This document shows positions 20,901-30,607 of a stretch of 64,000 bases of DNA, in pieces. The stretch is from positions 89,858,501 to 89,922,500 of the forward strand of contig CM059582.1 in NCBI GenBank assembly GCA_030407085.1, in the 5' to 3' direction. Position 1 is the stretch's first letter. Each line of letters starts with the position of its first letter. The stretch comes from Trichopria drosophilae. Taxonomy: Eukaryota > Arthropoda > Insecta > Hymenoptera > Diapriidae. The notes below the pieces were generated by a model, which worked only from the letters and a program-made list of their open reading frames with translations, was not told where the DNA came from and searched no databases. The position numbers were made by a program, and so were the translations under genes.

Positions 20901-21578
20901 CTAAATGAGGATAACGGTAATAATACCACCATTTTTTCTGATAGCAGGGGAGCCTCACAGGCCCTCAACAACTTTAGCACAAGGTCAGGACTAGTCTGGG
21001 ACTGCTACCAGTCCCTGAATAGACTAGCTGTGAAAACCCGCGTCACGCTGCGCTGGATCCCAAGCCACTGTGGATTCAAAGGCAACATGATGGCGGATAA
21101 GCTAGTCAAACTGGCAGCACAAAAGAATTTTATTGGCCCCGCACCCGTGGTGGGTGTGTGCAGAAACCTCGCTTGGGAAGCATTCCGGACGAAGGTTGCG
21201 CTCGAACACGAAAGGATATGGGGTTCCACACCGGGATGCAGGCAAGCCAAACTTTTTATTGGCGACAGCTGGCCCTGCAGATGGAAACCGGTATTCCTGA
21301 ATGCCAAAAGATCGGTGGCCAAAGATCTGGTGGCAACGATCACTGGGCACGGGGATCTCCGGGGACATCTCCACAAAATAGGACTGTCAGACTCGACGGC
21401 CTGCAGGTACTGTGGAGAGGCGGTAGAAACCGTCGAACACATTCTTTGCGAATGCCATGCCACCACTAGACATAGAGTGGAAGGGATGGGCAAACCTGCA
21501 CTGACAAGGCAGGATATCACCTCCATGGAGGCTGCGACCATGGCCGCGGTCTGGATGGCTATGCGCCGTGCCATATAG
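17935..21578 (+). pseudogene. Loa-2 ORF2: EN, RT, RNase H, CCHC
   Basis: Endonuclease: QINLHHSKGASA, LIQEPW, SAYFPYDG, IGCDANSRHQIWGS and LSDH. Reverse transcriptase (19261-20328): FSPYKSPGPVG, DFRPISLTSF, HIEGAFN, GCPQGGVLSP, GYADDALIIA and AKYLGVTLD. RNase H (20523-21578): WFTDGSVGARGSGAG, QVELMAI, FSDSRGA, then WIPSHCGFKGN with MAD, so all D-E-D-D residues and the histidine are present. A C-terminal CRYCGEAVETVEHILC finger follows. The frame is broken near 18895, by a TAG at 20326 and by a C12 run at 20465-20476. As in Loa-1, RT motif A reads HIEGAFN, lacking the catalytic aspartate. Confidence 0.8.
20465..20476. repeat. Poly-C tract inside Loa-2 ORF2
   Basis: Twelve C in a row between RT and RNase H where the related frame would read a Ser-Thr-Pro stretch. 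It breaks the frame. It could be replication slippage or a homopolymer assembly error. Confidence 0.8.
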
Positions 21579-22154
21579 AAGGAGGTCATAGGAGGAGTTC
21601 AAAGGGACTACCCAAGCACTCAGGTTTTCGGTCTGTGTGACCAAACCAACTCAACCTTTAAATTATTATTATTATAATATTTAAGTCTATTATTTTATTT
21701 TACACATTAATTCCTTTTTTATATGTAATGTAAATGGTAAAAAATATAATAGATTCCAGCTTAACTTAGACTCTAGGTTATAGTGCGTAATGTTAATATA
21801 GAACTGAACATATCGTACAAATATCACACCATAAGTGGTACCGAGGACACACCGAGTACGTAATACCTAGAGACGCTCTAGTAAGAGACGAGACAAGATA
21901 CTGATTTCTCGCCGCTATGTTCTGGAACTTGAACACCTGACACCAGACATTAAGAAGGTTAACACATATTCGCTAGCCCAGAAAATGTTTCTTGTCTCAT
22001 CTCTTACTACAGGGTCTCTAATAATACCATTGTGAATGCGATAGAGTGGACCGTACGGAATTGCCTACAAAAAACATAAGGTGCTCCTGATTGGTTTACT
22101 ACAACGTATGATGTTGATTACGAAAAAAATTTGAAAGAATATGAGTACTAAAAT

Positions 22155-22349
22155 TAATAAAATAAAATAATATATAATCTTGTATAGAAATATTAAAAGC
22201 AATAACCCTAACATTCCAATTCTCTCGCAATTACACGGGATACGAAAAACTGTACATATAATATTTATTTGAAATATTTGTTTGAAACAACTATGTACAG
22301 ATTTGTATACTTATGTATAAATATTTACATTGCACATATATTGGATGAA
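22155..22349. repeat. Dispersed repeat, inverted copy at 41829-42020
   Basis: This roughly 190-bp segment (including acattccaattctctcgcaa and caactatgtacagatttgta) is found as its reverse complement at 41829-42020, nearly base for base. It has no coding content. The two copies lie about 19.5 kb apart, one on each side of Gypsy-1. The family is unknown. Confidence 0.75.
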
Positions 22350-23090
22350 TATACAATAACTAGCATTGCTTACATTTTCCAGGAAAATATCACTCATAAA
22401 AATTTCTGGACGTACCGCTTGGACGCCTTCGAAGCGTACCGTCGTGATCTGTATTAGAAGCATTGCGATTGGACGCTCCGAGGCCTATCGCTTTGAAAAC
22501 CAAGACGGTACGTTATGATTGTCGTTCAGAGTGCTGCGTCTCGGCGATCATAGCCTGGCGTCATGACACTCAAGACGTTGCCTGCTTCCGCGTCGAATCG
22601 CGTCCAAACCATATAAGGGGATATGCGCGGATTCCGCTGAAAAAGTTTTGTCTCAAAAGTGCTCGGATCGAAAAAGTACAAATATGTATTTGTAGAGAAT
22701 TTACATACGCATCTTTTTTCCTTGTGATAAAAACGTCCAAATTTTATAGTTTTTTAAATAAACCTCAAAAATGTAATTTTTGTTTCATACGAAATTTCAA
22801 TATTTTTTCACTTCAACTCGCGGTAGTGAATTCAGTTTTGAAAATTTGGCAAAGGTAAAAAATACCAAATTTATCGTAAGAGTTTTTCGTGTCTAATGCG
22901 ATAAGAAAATTTCGAAAATCTTAAAAAACAAAATAGTTATGAATTTTTTTCCACGAATTTCTGAAAAACGTGTTTTGATACATTCCAACGCTTCGTTTAT
23001 CGGGCGAATTTTAAGACACGAAAAAGTTCCAAAGAGAAAGTTGTTCATTAGGGTTTGATAAAGTTTTCTGGAAAATTACATCATCATTCA

Positions 23091-23247
23091 AGTTATAGTT
23101 TTTAAGTTATGGAGGTTTTAAGTTGCTAAAGGTATACCCGGTGTCGTAGAACAAAGGCGGCGCGGCGGCAGTTGGGACTTTGTCAGCGAGTGACGCGACG
23201 CGCTCACCGTTAGTAACTTAAAACCTCCGTAACTTAAAACTATAATT
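23091..23247. repeat. Short inverted repeat
   Basis: The arms at 23091-23128 (agttatggaggttttaagt) and 23211-23247 (acttaaaacctccgtaact) are inverted copies over about 37 bp. They enclose an 80-bp GC-rich loop. It looks like a MITE and lies just outside the Gypsy-1 left LTR. Confidence 0.65.
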
Positions 23248-23308
23248 AAATAGTAATTCTTTGACCGGTGAAGAATTTAAAATTAAAGATTAAACGCGGT
23301 CATTGAAC

Positions 23309-24268
23309 TGTGATCCCCTCCTCGGAGGGTAAACGAAAAATTATAAATATAACCTTTTTTTCAAATCTCGCGAAAGGGATCGTTTCACAACCATGACCGG
23401 AGGAAGCTTATCGCGGAGGCGCGAGGATAATTAAAGTTCGGGGGCGGGGGGCGCAATCACCATTTCCGTACCACTAGCTACTCACAAGAGCGGTTGTGCA
23501 GTCCGGGCGCTTCGGATGGGTCTAGACGGGCCTGTAATCGGCGTCCTCGCCTCGGTGAGTCCTGGGTGACTCCACTCCTTAGTATCCGGTGAATTCCTGC
23601 GGGATCCGGCACTTGACCCCTACGTGCGACGATGAGTGAATAGGAATGGGTCCTCACTGATGCACTAATACGTCAGCGTCCACGTTATAAAGATGTCTCA
23701 CGATCCAAACGGCGCGCGGTATTCAGCTGAACTGCGCAAAGGGCTTTTCTCGACTCTCGAAGGGCTTTTCTCAACTGCTCGAAGGGCTTTCCTCAACTCC
23801 GCAAAGGGCTTTTCTCAACTGCTCGAAGGCTTTCCTTAACTCAACTCGATCTCGCGATCCGCGATGGAATAGCGTCTCCGTCGTTCCCGTCGTCCGTGAA
23901 GGCGCCACCTCGGGGCCCGATGCTGGGGGGTGATCCGTGGAAGGGGGGAGTAGCGTGACGGTCGCGCGGCCCGCGCGTACCGGCTTCTCCTTCGGAGAGA
24001 TAGAGATCGAGATACTGAGCTGCGCAAATCGGCTCTCGGCTTCTACCGTTGGAAGGAAAGAGAGAGACGCCCCGGCTTCACTCACCTCTGTCTGTGGGGA
24101 AGGAACTCCCGACGGCGACTGACTAGAGGAGCGACAGCGGGGAGGTCTGAGCCTCCATAGCGGGTATCCCCGGTACGGCGGGCGAGAGCAGCGGCGAATA
24201 GGGGGAAGGATTCCCCCGGAACGCTCTCCCCGGTTAGAGTTAACGGCTCGATCAGTGACTACGTCACA
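23309..24268 (-). repeat. Gypsy-1 3' LTR (960 bp)
   Basis: Matches 34326-35265 plus 37651-37738 nearly base for base, with a few substitutions. It lacks a 68-bp segment (caacaatgattttattacaa and neighbours) that is present only in the other LTR near 34379-34446. It contains the 25-bp tandem repeats described separately. The near-identity of the LTRs implies a fairly recent insertion despite the damaged coding region. Confidence 0.9.
23735..23848. repeat. LTR-internal ~25-bp tandem repeat
   Basis: Four to five imperfect copies of aagggcttttctcaactgctcg. The same array is in the other LTR at 34820-34933. They could bind a host factor, but nothing here shows that. Confidence 0.75.
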
Positions 24269-27200
24269 AACCCCCGGTCCTGACACGAGTACACCGTCGA
24301 TAGAGGGGTGTACGAGTGTCATATTAAATGTCCTGAGATGCACTTCACTTGGGAACACTTCATTCAACCGGTTCACCTCGATAATTGTCACTAGGGAGCA
24401 CTGTACTTAAATCTAGAACACTTCACAAAGCCAACAGAGGCGTCTCCTTCGCCACTGGGAACGAATTGCCCGTAGGCCTATAGAGTGAGGTAGCTAAATG
24501 GCCATTAGAGGTACTGAACGCAAAGTCGCAAGGGAAAGGGGGGGGGGTGTTCGCAACGAGATAAAAAAACTACAATGTTGAATACGCAGATTCACTGACG
24601 CATGTTCGAACGCTACGCGGTATCACACCAACTCAGGATCATGCCCGCACATGGTAAAGATCCTGTTTGCACATCACTCAAATCCATACTACAGAAAGAT
24701 GTCACACATATACCATCGTCACAACTCATAACCCAAAAAAAAAACGAAACATCGCAATCATACTCTTTACGAAGGTAAGAGTCGCCAATACAAGAAAAAT
24801 AAAAAATCGCAACTAGGCGATACATAAAAAAAAAGTGACATATTCTACGGGTTACTTCCCTGTTCACCCGGGATAGCAAAATTGCCATCTGGCTGATACA
24901 GTGTGACTTATAACTAGACCTTAATTTCTATCGCACGATTGGGATTCGCCTCTTCCAGTTCCATACCTTTACAATCATCATACCAGCTACGACGTCGTGG
25001 AGGATGGAGAGAAGGATGGAATGAAGAGGGATCCGTGTGACAAAAGAAAAGAGGGATAGTACGATACGCAACGACAACAAAGGATTTGAGATGACATAGG
25101 CTGATGTGGTCGATACATGCTCGCGAGGGGGTAGCGACTATTTTCGCCGTCGGGCCAACTGAACGCAACGGGACAGCGGCGAGGAAATGTCAACTCGCTG
25201 GATTTCCTAAAATACTAAGTTCCGACGAGTGCCACACAATGACCTCCACTACAGTACCGAGTTTGCACGGTTTACTACCCCACGGCATGGATGGCTACCA
25301 TCTATGAACATGAAGCGATAAGACTAGCCTTAGGAGGCTTATCTGAAATTCAAACATTAGCCAGTTCCGGAAGTATGTCCGGGCAAACTCTATACTCATA
25401 GATTCGTAGGTGATGATGTCACGTCGGGCTATCGAGGTTTCGACTCGCATTAGGCGACCATCCGATAGACTTAGGGGGGGGGGGATATCGTGTTACGCTT
25501 GACCGTTTACGCCACTGTGAAGCGCATCTGCAATGGCATAGTATACAAAGGCACGATAATTTCCGGGCCAACAAAACGCAAAGGGACAGCACATACCTCG
25601 ACTGTATTCTTCTCAAGATGGATATTAAATTGACTCGACAAGGCCGTGGTTTATCGCGACGCAGAAATTTAAGTACTCGAAAACGTGACTTAGCACCTTG
25701 TATGCGCGAATCACCGCGAATTACGCTCGAAGTTATCACCGGCGGGTGTCGTCCACAACGTGCCCATGGGGCTGATAAAGCCGCGTTGGTTAGCGTAAAA
25801 ACCAACGTAAGTTACCGAAATGCGCGATTTCGTGCAATATGGAGATAACGCATGGGTGGCGTGACTAGACGTAATACCAAGTCAAGCAAACCGAGTGCAT
25901 AACTCAAATTACGCGAATTCCAAGTCGGCTTTCGACACAATGCACTACTACCACCACTATGAGCGTATCTCAGCACTATCGGGCATTGAATAAATCTACT
26001 GGAAGTCCGTTCGTTAGAGCTACAGATGGCCCAACGAAAACGCCATCGGACGACGACTCTTTTTTGTCTTTCTCAAAAACGTATGGCAAAGACACAAATT
26101 TTAATTAAGAATCTGCACAATGAGGCGCGAGCCAAACTGTAAATTCGCACCCTACGCGAGTTAGCGTAGGTCCCGAATAAATTAAACACTAGTCACGACT
26201 TAGCGACTTTCGACTTATTGAACAGAACCGTAAGTTTACGCAAATCAAAGTTACTCGCATACTCAGAGTGAGTAGGTGCTAATTCACAAAAGAAAAAAAT
26301 TTTTAAGGGATGGTCGCGATTCCCCGAAATCAAGCTCGACCATATGATTGAGCGCAGCTGAACTAACTTTCCTTACATCCTCGGCGGCCACGGGGCACGC
26401 AACAGGAACTCTCTCGGTATTGTCGGGTACCAAGCCATGACAAAAAAATTTTTATAGAATCTGTGTACCAAATCGTAACGTACCATAGTCGGGGACTTTT
26501 TCTTAGATTGGCTAATTTTCGGGTAAAAGTTGCAAATTGAAACACAGAAATATCGCTATGCGGGGCAATCGGAACGTGGTTGACGACGACCGGTCGCAAC
26601 AACAACAAAAAAAAATTTCTGATCCATATCTACTATTTGAAAGCGATGGACTGACACAAATCGCAAATGAAAATTGAAAAACGCGGTTACGTTCCGTACG
26701 ACGGAATGAATCGACTTCACGTGAAAAATGCTCGACTATAGGAGCGTAAGATCGATTCTACTATTATACATCCGCGCGCACACGTATCTGGATTTTTGGT
26801 ACCGAAGGGACAACTTAAACGTAAGGGGCAACCAAACACAATCGTGTTGAAGAAGAGGGTGGTAGTCATCGCGTCATCATCGCTTCGCGGAGCGAGAGAC
26901 AGCAGATGTGGGAGGTGAACGCGATATACAGCAAATCATTGAAAATAACTCAAACAAAAACGTCTTTACGAAAACTGGCCAGGTCTTACGTCACAAGTGC
27001 CAATTAACCCAACCTGACCTAAGTGCATCTTGTAGAGAATTAAAAATGCAACACCGGTTGACTTGTAATATGGGAACGAAAAACTCAATATTCAACGAGT
27101 TAGGAGCCTCTTAAAATAAAGATTCTTACTATTCGCAAATTTTATCGCAAAGTTTATCGCAAATTTTATCGCAAAGTTTATCGCAAAGGGCCCACAGAAA

Positions 27201-27275
27201 CGCCAGGGACAACTTGCCATGCGCTGCGGGGGGGAAGGAGATGACCTTCGCGGGCACCAGCCGGGTGCATTTCAA
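24269..27275. other. Gypsy-1 internal 3' non-coding region
   Basis: About 3 kb between the CCHC ORF and the 3' LTR with no convincing protein. Right at the LTR edge is aacccccggtcctgacac, which is a purine-rich GGACCGGGGG on the coding strand and suits a polypurine tract. G-runs occur near 24538-24547 and 25474-25484. An 11-bp direct repeat (tttatcgcaaa, five copies) sits at 27134-27187. A segment near 24460-24900 resembles 47370-47470 of Gypsy-2, including the gcccgt(a/g)ggcctata phrase. Confidence 0.5.
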
Positions 27276-28070
27276 TTAGTGCGGACGCGGATTATTCTCA
27301 CCCTCCCGTGGTCTCCTCCCCACCAGCAGTCGTTCGCTGCATCGGTGCGCCGGGTGGCCCCGTAGGCCGCAGTTCCAGCATCGGCGTTCCGCAGCGGAGA
27401 CGCGAATTGGTCCTGGGGCGGCCGATGCTGGGACTGACGGTGCTACAGTCACACCGGGCAGCGTGATCGCGGCGGCCTCCCGTACGGGTTTCGGCGCCGC
27501 GCGGATCAAGATCGCCTGGTTTGGCGCGATCTCGACCACCACCGGGGAGGGTGCGCGTTGCGGGGTCGTTGCAACGGGGGCAGGGGCGGCTAGTGCAACC
27601 TTCTGACTCCGGCGAGCTCGTTCGGCACGCCGCGGACCTCTCCGGCGACGCTGGATGGCCGCACGCGACCGGGGTGCGACGGGCATCGCGTGGCTCCTCG
27701 TGACCGGGCGGGCCTCCACCACGGTGGTGGGCCTCGTGGAGCGGGAAACGGTACCCGAGCGCTCGCTACCGCGTGGGGTAGCGGCCGGGGTCCGGGCGGC
27801 CGGTAGGGGGAAGTTGGCTGGCAGGCGGATCGACATCAGGGCCGGAGGGGCGGCTAGTACGAACTGGAGCGGTGACAGGGGGCGCGGTCGCGAGGAGTGC
27901 CACGGAATCGTCGTCACAGGTGGGGGCGGAGCCCACGGATGCGGATTCGGCACCTCCGCGGATCCCATTAGGAACTGTCCCCTCCGACCCTCCCGTTCCT
28001 CATGCCAAACCCACTCGCAAAACTCGCAAACTTCCTCGGCATTTCTGGTCGGCGACCTGTAACAGAACAA
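27276..28070 (-). CDS. Gypsy-1 ORF3: Pro/Ala/Arg-rich protein with CCHC zinc knuckle
   Basis: An intact 264-codon frame downstream of integrase, where env sits in some Gypsy elements. It has no signal peptide or membrane helix, so it is not env. The protein is rich in Pro, Ala and Arg, with a basic patch (IQRRRRGPRRAERARR). It ends with a canonical CX2CX4HX4C knuckle, CWNCGLRGHPAHRC, at residues 231-244 (27339-27380). A CX2C pair (CEFC) occurs near residue 15. Knuckles like this normally end Gag. The Gag portion of this copy stops without one, so this may be a displaced Gag nucleocapsid or a dedicated RNA-binding accessory protein. The corresponding part of Gypsy-2 has no such ORF. Confidence 0.6.
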   Translation of the reverse strand: MFCYRSPTRNAEEVCEFCEWVWHEEREGRRGQFLMGSAEVPNPHPWAPPPPVTTIPWHSSRPRPLSPLQFVLAAPPALMSIRLPANFPLPAARTPAATPRGSERSGTVSRSTRPTTVVEARPVTRSHAMPVAPRSRAAIQRRRRGPRRAERARRSQKVALAAPAPVATTPQRAPSPVVVEIAPNQAILIRAAPKPVREAAAITLPGVTVAPSVPASAAPGPIRVSAAERRCWNCGLRGHPAHRCSERLLVGRRPREGENNPRPH

Positions 28071-28216
28071 GGACAGCGCTACATTGATAAGGGGGTATCA
28101 CAAAGCATCATAATGTCATCTTGCTATTTCTACACACATGGTACATTAGTGCTATTTAAATAAGTGTATTAGCCTAGGGGGCATTTTTGAAAACCATCGG
28201 GGTACCAGTGCAGCCG

Positions 28217-29167
28217 TTAGGTCCTACGGGATCGTAGACCATAACGTCGTTCCAATAGTGGTGGGGGTGGGGAAGGCGCGCGCCGGGTCGACACTCTACG
28301 CGGACGACCGGGTCGCCTGCGAGTGAAAGTCGGTTCAACTGTCTCCGGCGGCCTTGCCGCGAGGTGGGCCTCACTGTGGCGTGGTGCACGTGGAGTTTCA
28401 CTCGGACAGGGGGGCATTTCTCTAGCTGGTTTCGGAGGTCGACCGCGGCGACGCGGCACCGGATCGGTACTCACCGTATTCGGAATGGCTGGTTTCGACC
28501 GAGGGCTATGAGAGTTTTCGTGCGGGTTAGTCGATACGGTTCGGTCATCTGCAGAATGACTTCCTTCGTCGGGGGCGTGATACGGTTTCAGATCTTTAAT
28601 ATGGGCCCTCGGGTTCCGACGACTCTCGGGGTCGTCGAGCTCAAAGACGACGGGAAATATTACCCGGAGAATTCGGTGGGGGCCACTAAATTTAGGCGCG
28701 AGTTTGGCCGCGAAATTTTGAATCCCCGACGAAAGGAAACGGATGCGACGTAGTACTAGGTCACCCACCTGGTATTTTACTTCTCGGTGGGACCGATTAT
28801 AATACTCCGCTTGGCGCGTCGCGGCGCGCTCAAGATTACGATGTACCCAATCGAGAATTAACGGTAGCTTCCTCATTCGATCACGCCAGAACTCCGGATC
28901 CTTAGGGAGCGTGAGCGGAGGAGGGGGGAGGTCAGTACGCAAATTCCTAATCGCTACCGGGTTGCGACCGAAATTAAGAAATGCGGGAGTCATCTTGGTC
29001 GATGATTGGACCGCGGTATTCAAAGCGAATGTCAATTCCTCAAGATGCACATCCCAGTCGCGATGATCATGCGACACGAACGTGCACATCATCGTCTTGA
29101 GGGTTCTATTAACCCTCTCGACTGGGTTGGCGTGGTAGGGGGGGGGGGGAGGTCCGAGCGGAAACAA
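28217..29167 (-). pseudogene. Gypsy-1 integrase, C-terminal part with AT-hook-like tail
   Basis: It starts just before the third catalytic residue (NPVERVNRTLKTM), then FVSHDHRDWDVHL, MTPAFLNFGRNP, the VGDLVLRRIRFLS SH3-like block and RAHIKDLKPYH. The last 78 residues (28217-28453) are basic and Pro-rich, with two AT-hook-like cores, RRRGRPPK and RRRPGRPRR. They end in RYGLRSRRT. AT-hooks bind the minor groove of AT-rich DNA, so they may direct integration. The tail of Gypsy-2 integrase lacks them. A G-run frameshift near 29138-29149 separates this piece from the upstream integrase core. Confidence 0.75.
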
Positions 29168-30296
29168 TACCCAATTGACTCAAATGCGTCTTTACGTGCG
29201 AGTCCGATAAGAAATACTTTGGGCAACCCCATCTATTTATCACGAGACTATCGAAAGCGGCCATTATAGCCGATCCAGTGGCGGCACGGAGGGGTTTCAC
29301 TTCTATATATTTCGTGAACATATCCTTGAAAACTACCACGAATTGATTTTGACGCTTACTGGGGGGAAATGGTCCCATGACGTCGGAACTGACGGTCATC
29401 CATGGACCTTCGGTCGTTCTCTCACACATGAGTCCCGTAGGGGCCTGCTGGGAGACTTTTTGTCTCTGGCATTCGGGACAACGGGCGACGAACCTCGCGA
29501 CGTCCTGGAAGACGCCGGGCCAGTAGAAGTCTTGGGTAAGACGGTGATACGTCTTATCCACTCCTAAGTGGCCGGCTTGCGGACAATCGTGTGCGTCACT
29601 CAGGGCGCGAGCACGCGAGTCCGCGGGAAGGACAAGCTTCCAGGCGTCGAGGTCGCTCACGGCAGCTTCTATAATAGGGTGTGGTCGGTGGAAATATATT
29701 CGATCGTCCTCGATGCGCCAATCGAGGTACTTCGAAGGGAACTTTCGAATATTCTCCAGTTTCTGAGTATACCACTTATCCTCTGTATCTCCAAGGGGGC
29801 AAAGGGCTTCATCAAGGTTCTCATACATCCGCGAAAGAGCATCGGGCACCACGTTAAGAGTACCCTTCCTATGCTCGATTTTCATATCATAGGCCTGCAT
29901 GGCCAGTGCCCACCGTGCTAGTCTACCGGTCGGGTCCCGCAGGTTCCTCAGCCATTGCAGGCTGCTATGATCCGTTATAATTCTAAAGTGGGTTCCCTCG
30001 ATATAAGGTCTGTACTTCTTCACGGCCCAGAGGACGGCGAGGCACTCTTTTTCGGTGACCGTATATTTCCGTTCGGCTTTAGTGAGCACCCGACTGGCGA
30101 AGCTGATCGGATGCTCATTACCGTCCACCTCTAGGGTGATGACCGCGCCGATCGCGAAGTCACTCGCGTCCGTCTGGATCGTGAAGGGTGCATCGAAATT
30201 TGGGCGGGTGAGGATTGGAGTATGGGTAAGGGAGTCACGGAGGGACTCAAAAGCAGACTGCTGCTCCGGACCCCAGACCCAGGGAGTGTTTTTCAT
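29109..30296 (-). pseudogene. Gypsy-1 RNase H and integrase core
   Basis: A 395-codon frame. RNase H: IQTDASDFAIGAV, EKECLAVLWAV, ITDHSSLQWL and NVVPDALSRM. Integrase zinc region: HDCPQAGHLGVDKTYH with CPECQRQK. Core: SSDVMGPF (first Asp) and YFLSDS (second Asp). The DNAKQYANKH stretch seen in Gypsy-2 is deleted to SH, and the frame then fails at the poly-G tract. The start is artificial: the RT C-terminus lies just upstream in another frame (30308-30565). Confidence 0.85.
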
Positions 30297-30307
30297 CAGG
30301 AGTTAAG

Positions 30308-30565
30308 TTAGCGGGATACGATCTCACGAAAAGTCTGGGAGGAACCGCGAGTACCACCCCACCATGCCCAGAAAGCGTCGTAGCTGTTTGAGATTAGTGG
30401 GGGTGGAAATTCAAGTACGGGGGCGACCTTGTCCGGATCAGTCTTTAATCCGTCGCGATTGCTAGCCGTATCCCGCGACTGAAGGGGGCGTGAAGACCGG
30501 TGTGCTAGGGGGGGGGGGGGTCTCGGGGACACCGGGGGTGGAGGTTCCCTTGGTGCCACGTCCAT
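30308..30565 (-). pseudogene. Gypsy-1 Gag tail joined to RT remnant
   Basis: This short frame moves from a Pro-rich linker into NRDGLKTDPDKVAPVLEFPPP. The latter is the RT thumb/connection segment found in Gypsy-2 as NKEGLKTDPEKTAPILEF. Protease and the RT fingers and palm, including YLDD, are absent. A deletion therefore joined Gag to the RT thumb near 30450-30470. A G13 tract lies at 30508-30520. Confidence 0.7.
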
Positions 30566-30607
30566 CAGACAAGGTAGTCTTTGGAACCGGGGCGAACGCG
30601 AAATTCC

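Larger units (their letters stand above)
17208..21670 (+). mobile_element. Loa-type LINE, copy 2 (near full length)
   Basis: A GC-rich block from about 17208 carries a 5' region with three tggg(g/t)actatgac-like phrases (near 17298, 17354 and 17479). An ORF1 remnant follows, then ORF2 with EN, RT, RNase H and a terminal CCHC motif. A short 3' UTR ends in an (attatt)n tail at 21661-21676. Its composition contrasts sharply with the AT-rich flanks. Frameshifts and stops near 18895, 19250, 20326 and 20470 disable it. It is not a duplicate of Loa-1, because the two proteins differ throughout. Confidence 0.8.
21679..23308. other. Spacer with repeats between Loa-2 and Gypsy-1
   Basis: No gene is visible. 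The reading frame at 22463-22858 has no recognisable motif. The stretch contains the dispersed repeat at 22155-22349 and the inverted repeat at 23091-23247, listed separately. Otherwise I see only AT-rich filler and a GC patch near 22410-22620. Confidence 0.4.

Noticed and set aside
22463..22858. 131-codon plus-strand frame
   Set aside because: No domain, mixed composition, and located in repeat-rich spacer. Probably chance.
24613..24888. Possible env-like protein with hydrophobic segments
   Set aside because: A 91-codon frame with no signal peptide, furin site or env motif. Not supported.
27521..28087. Plus-strand frames opposite Gypsy-1 ORF3
   Set aside because: Shadows of the GC-rich minus-strand ORF that carries the CCHC knuckle.
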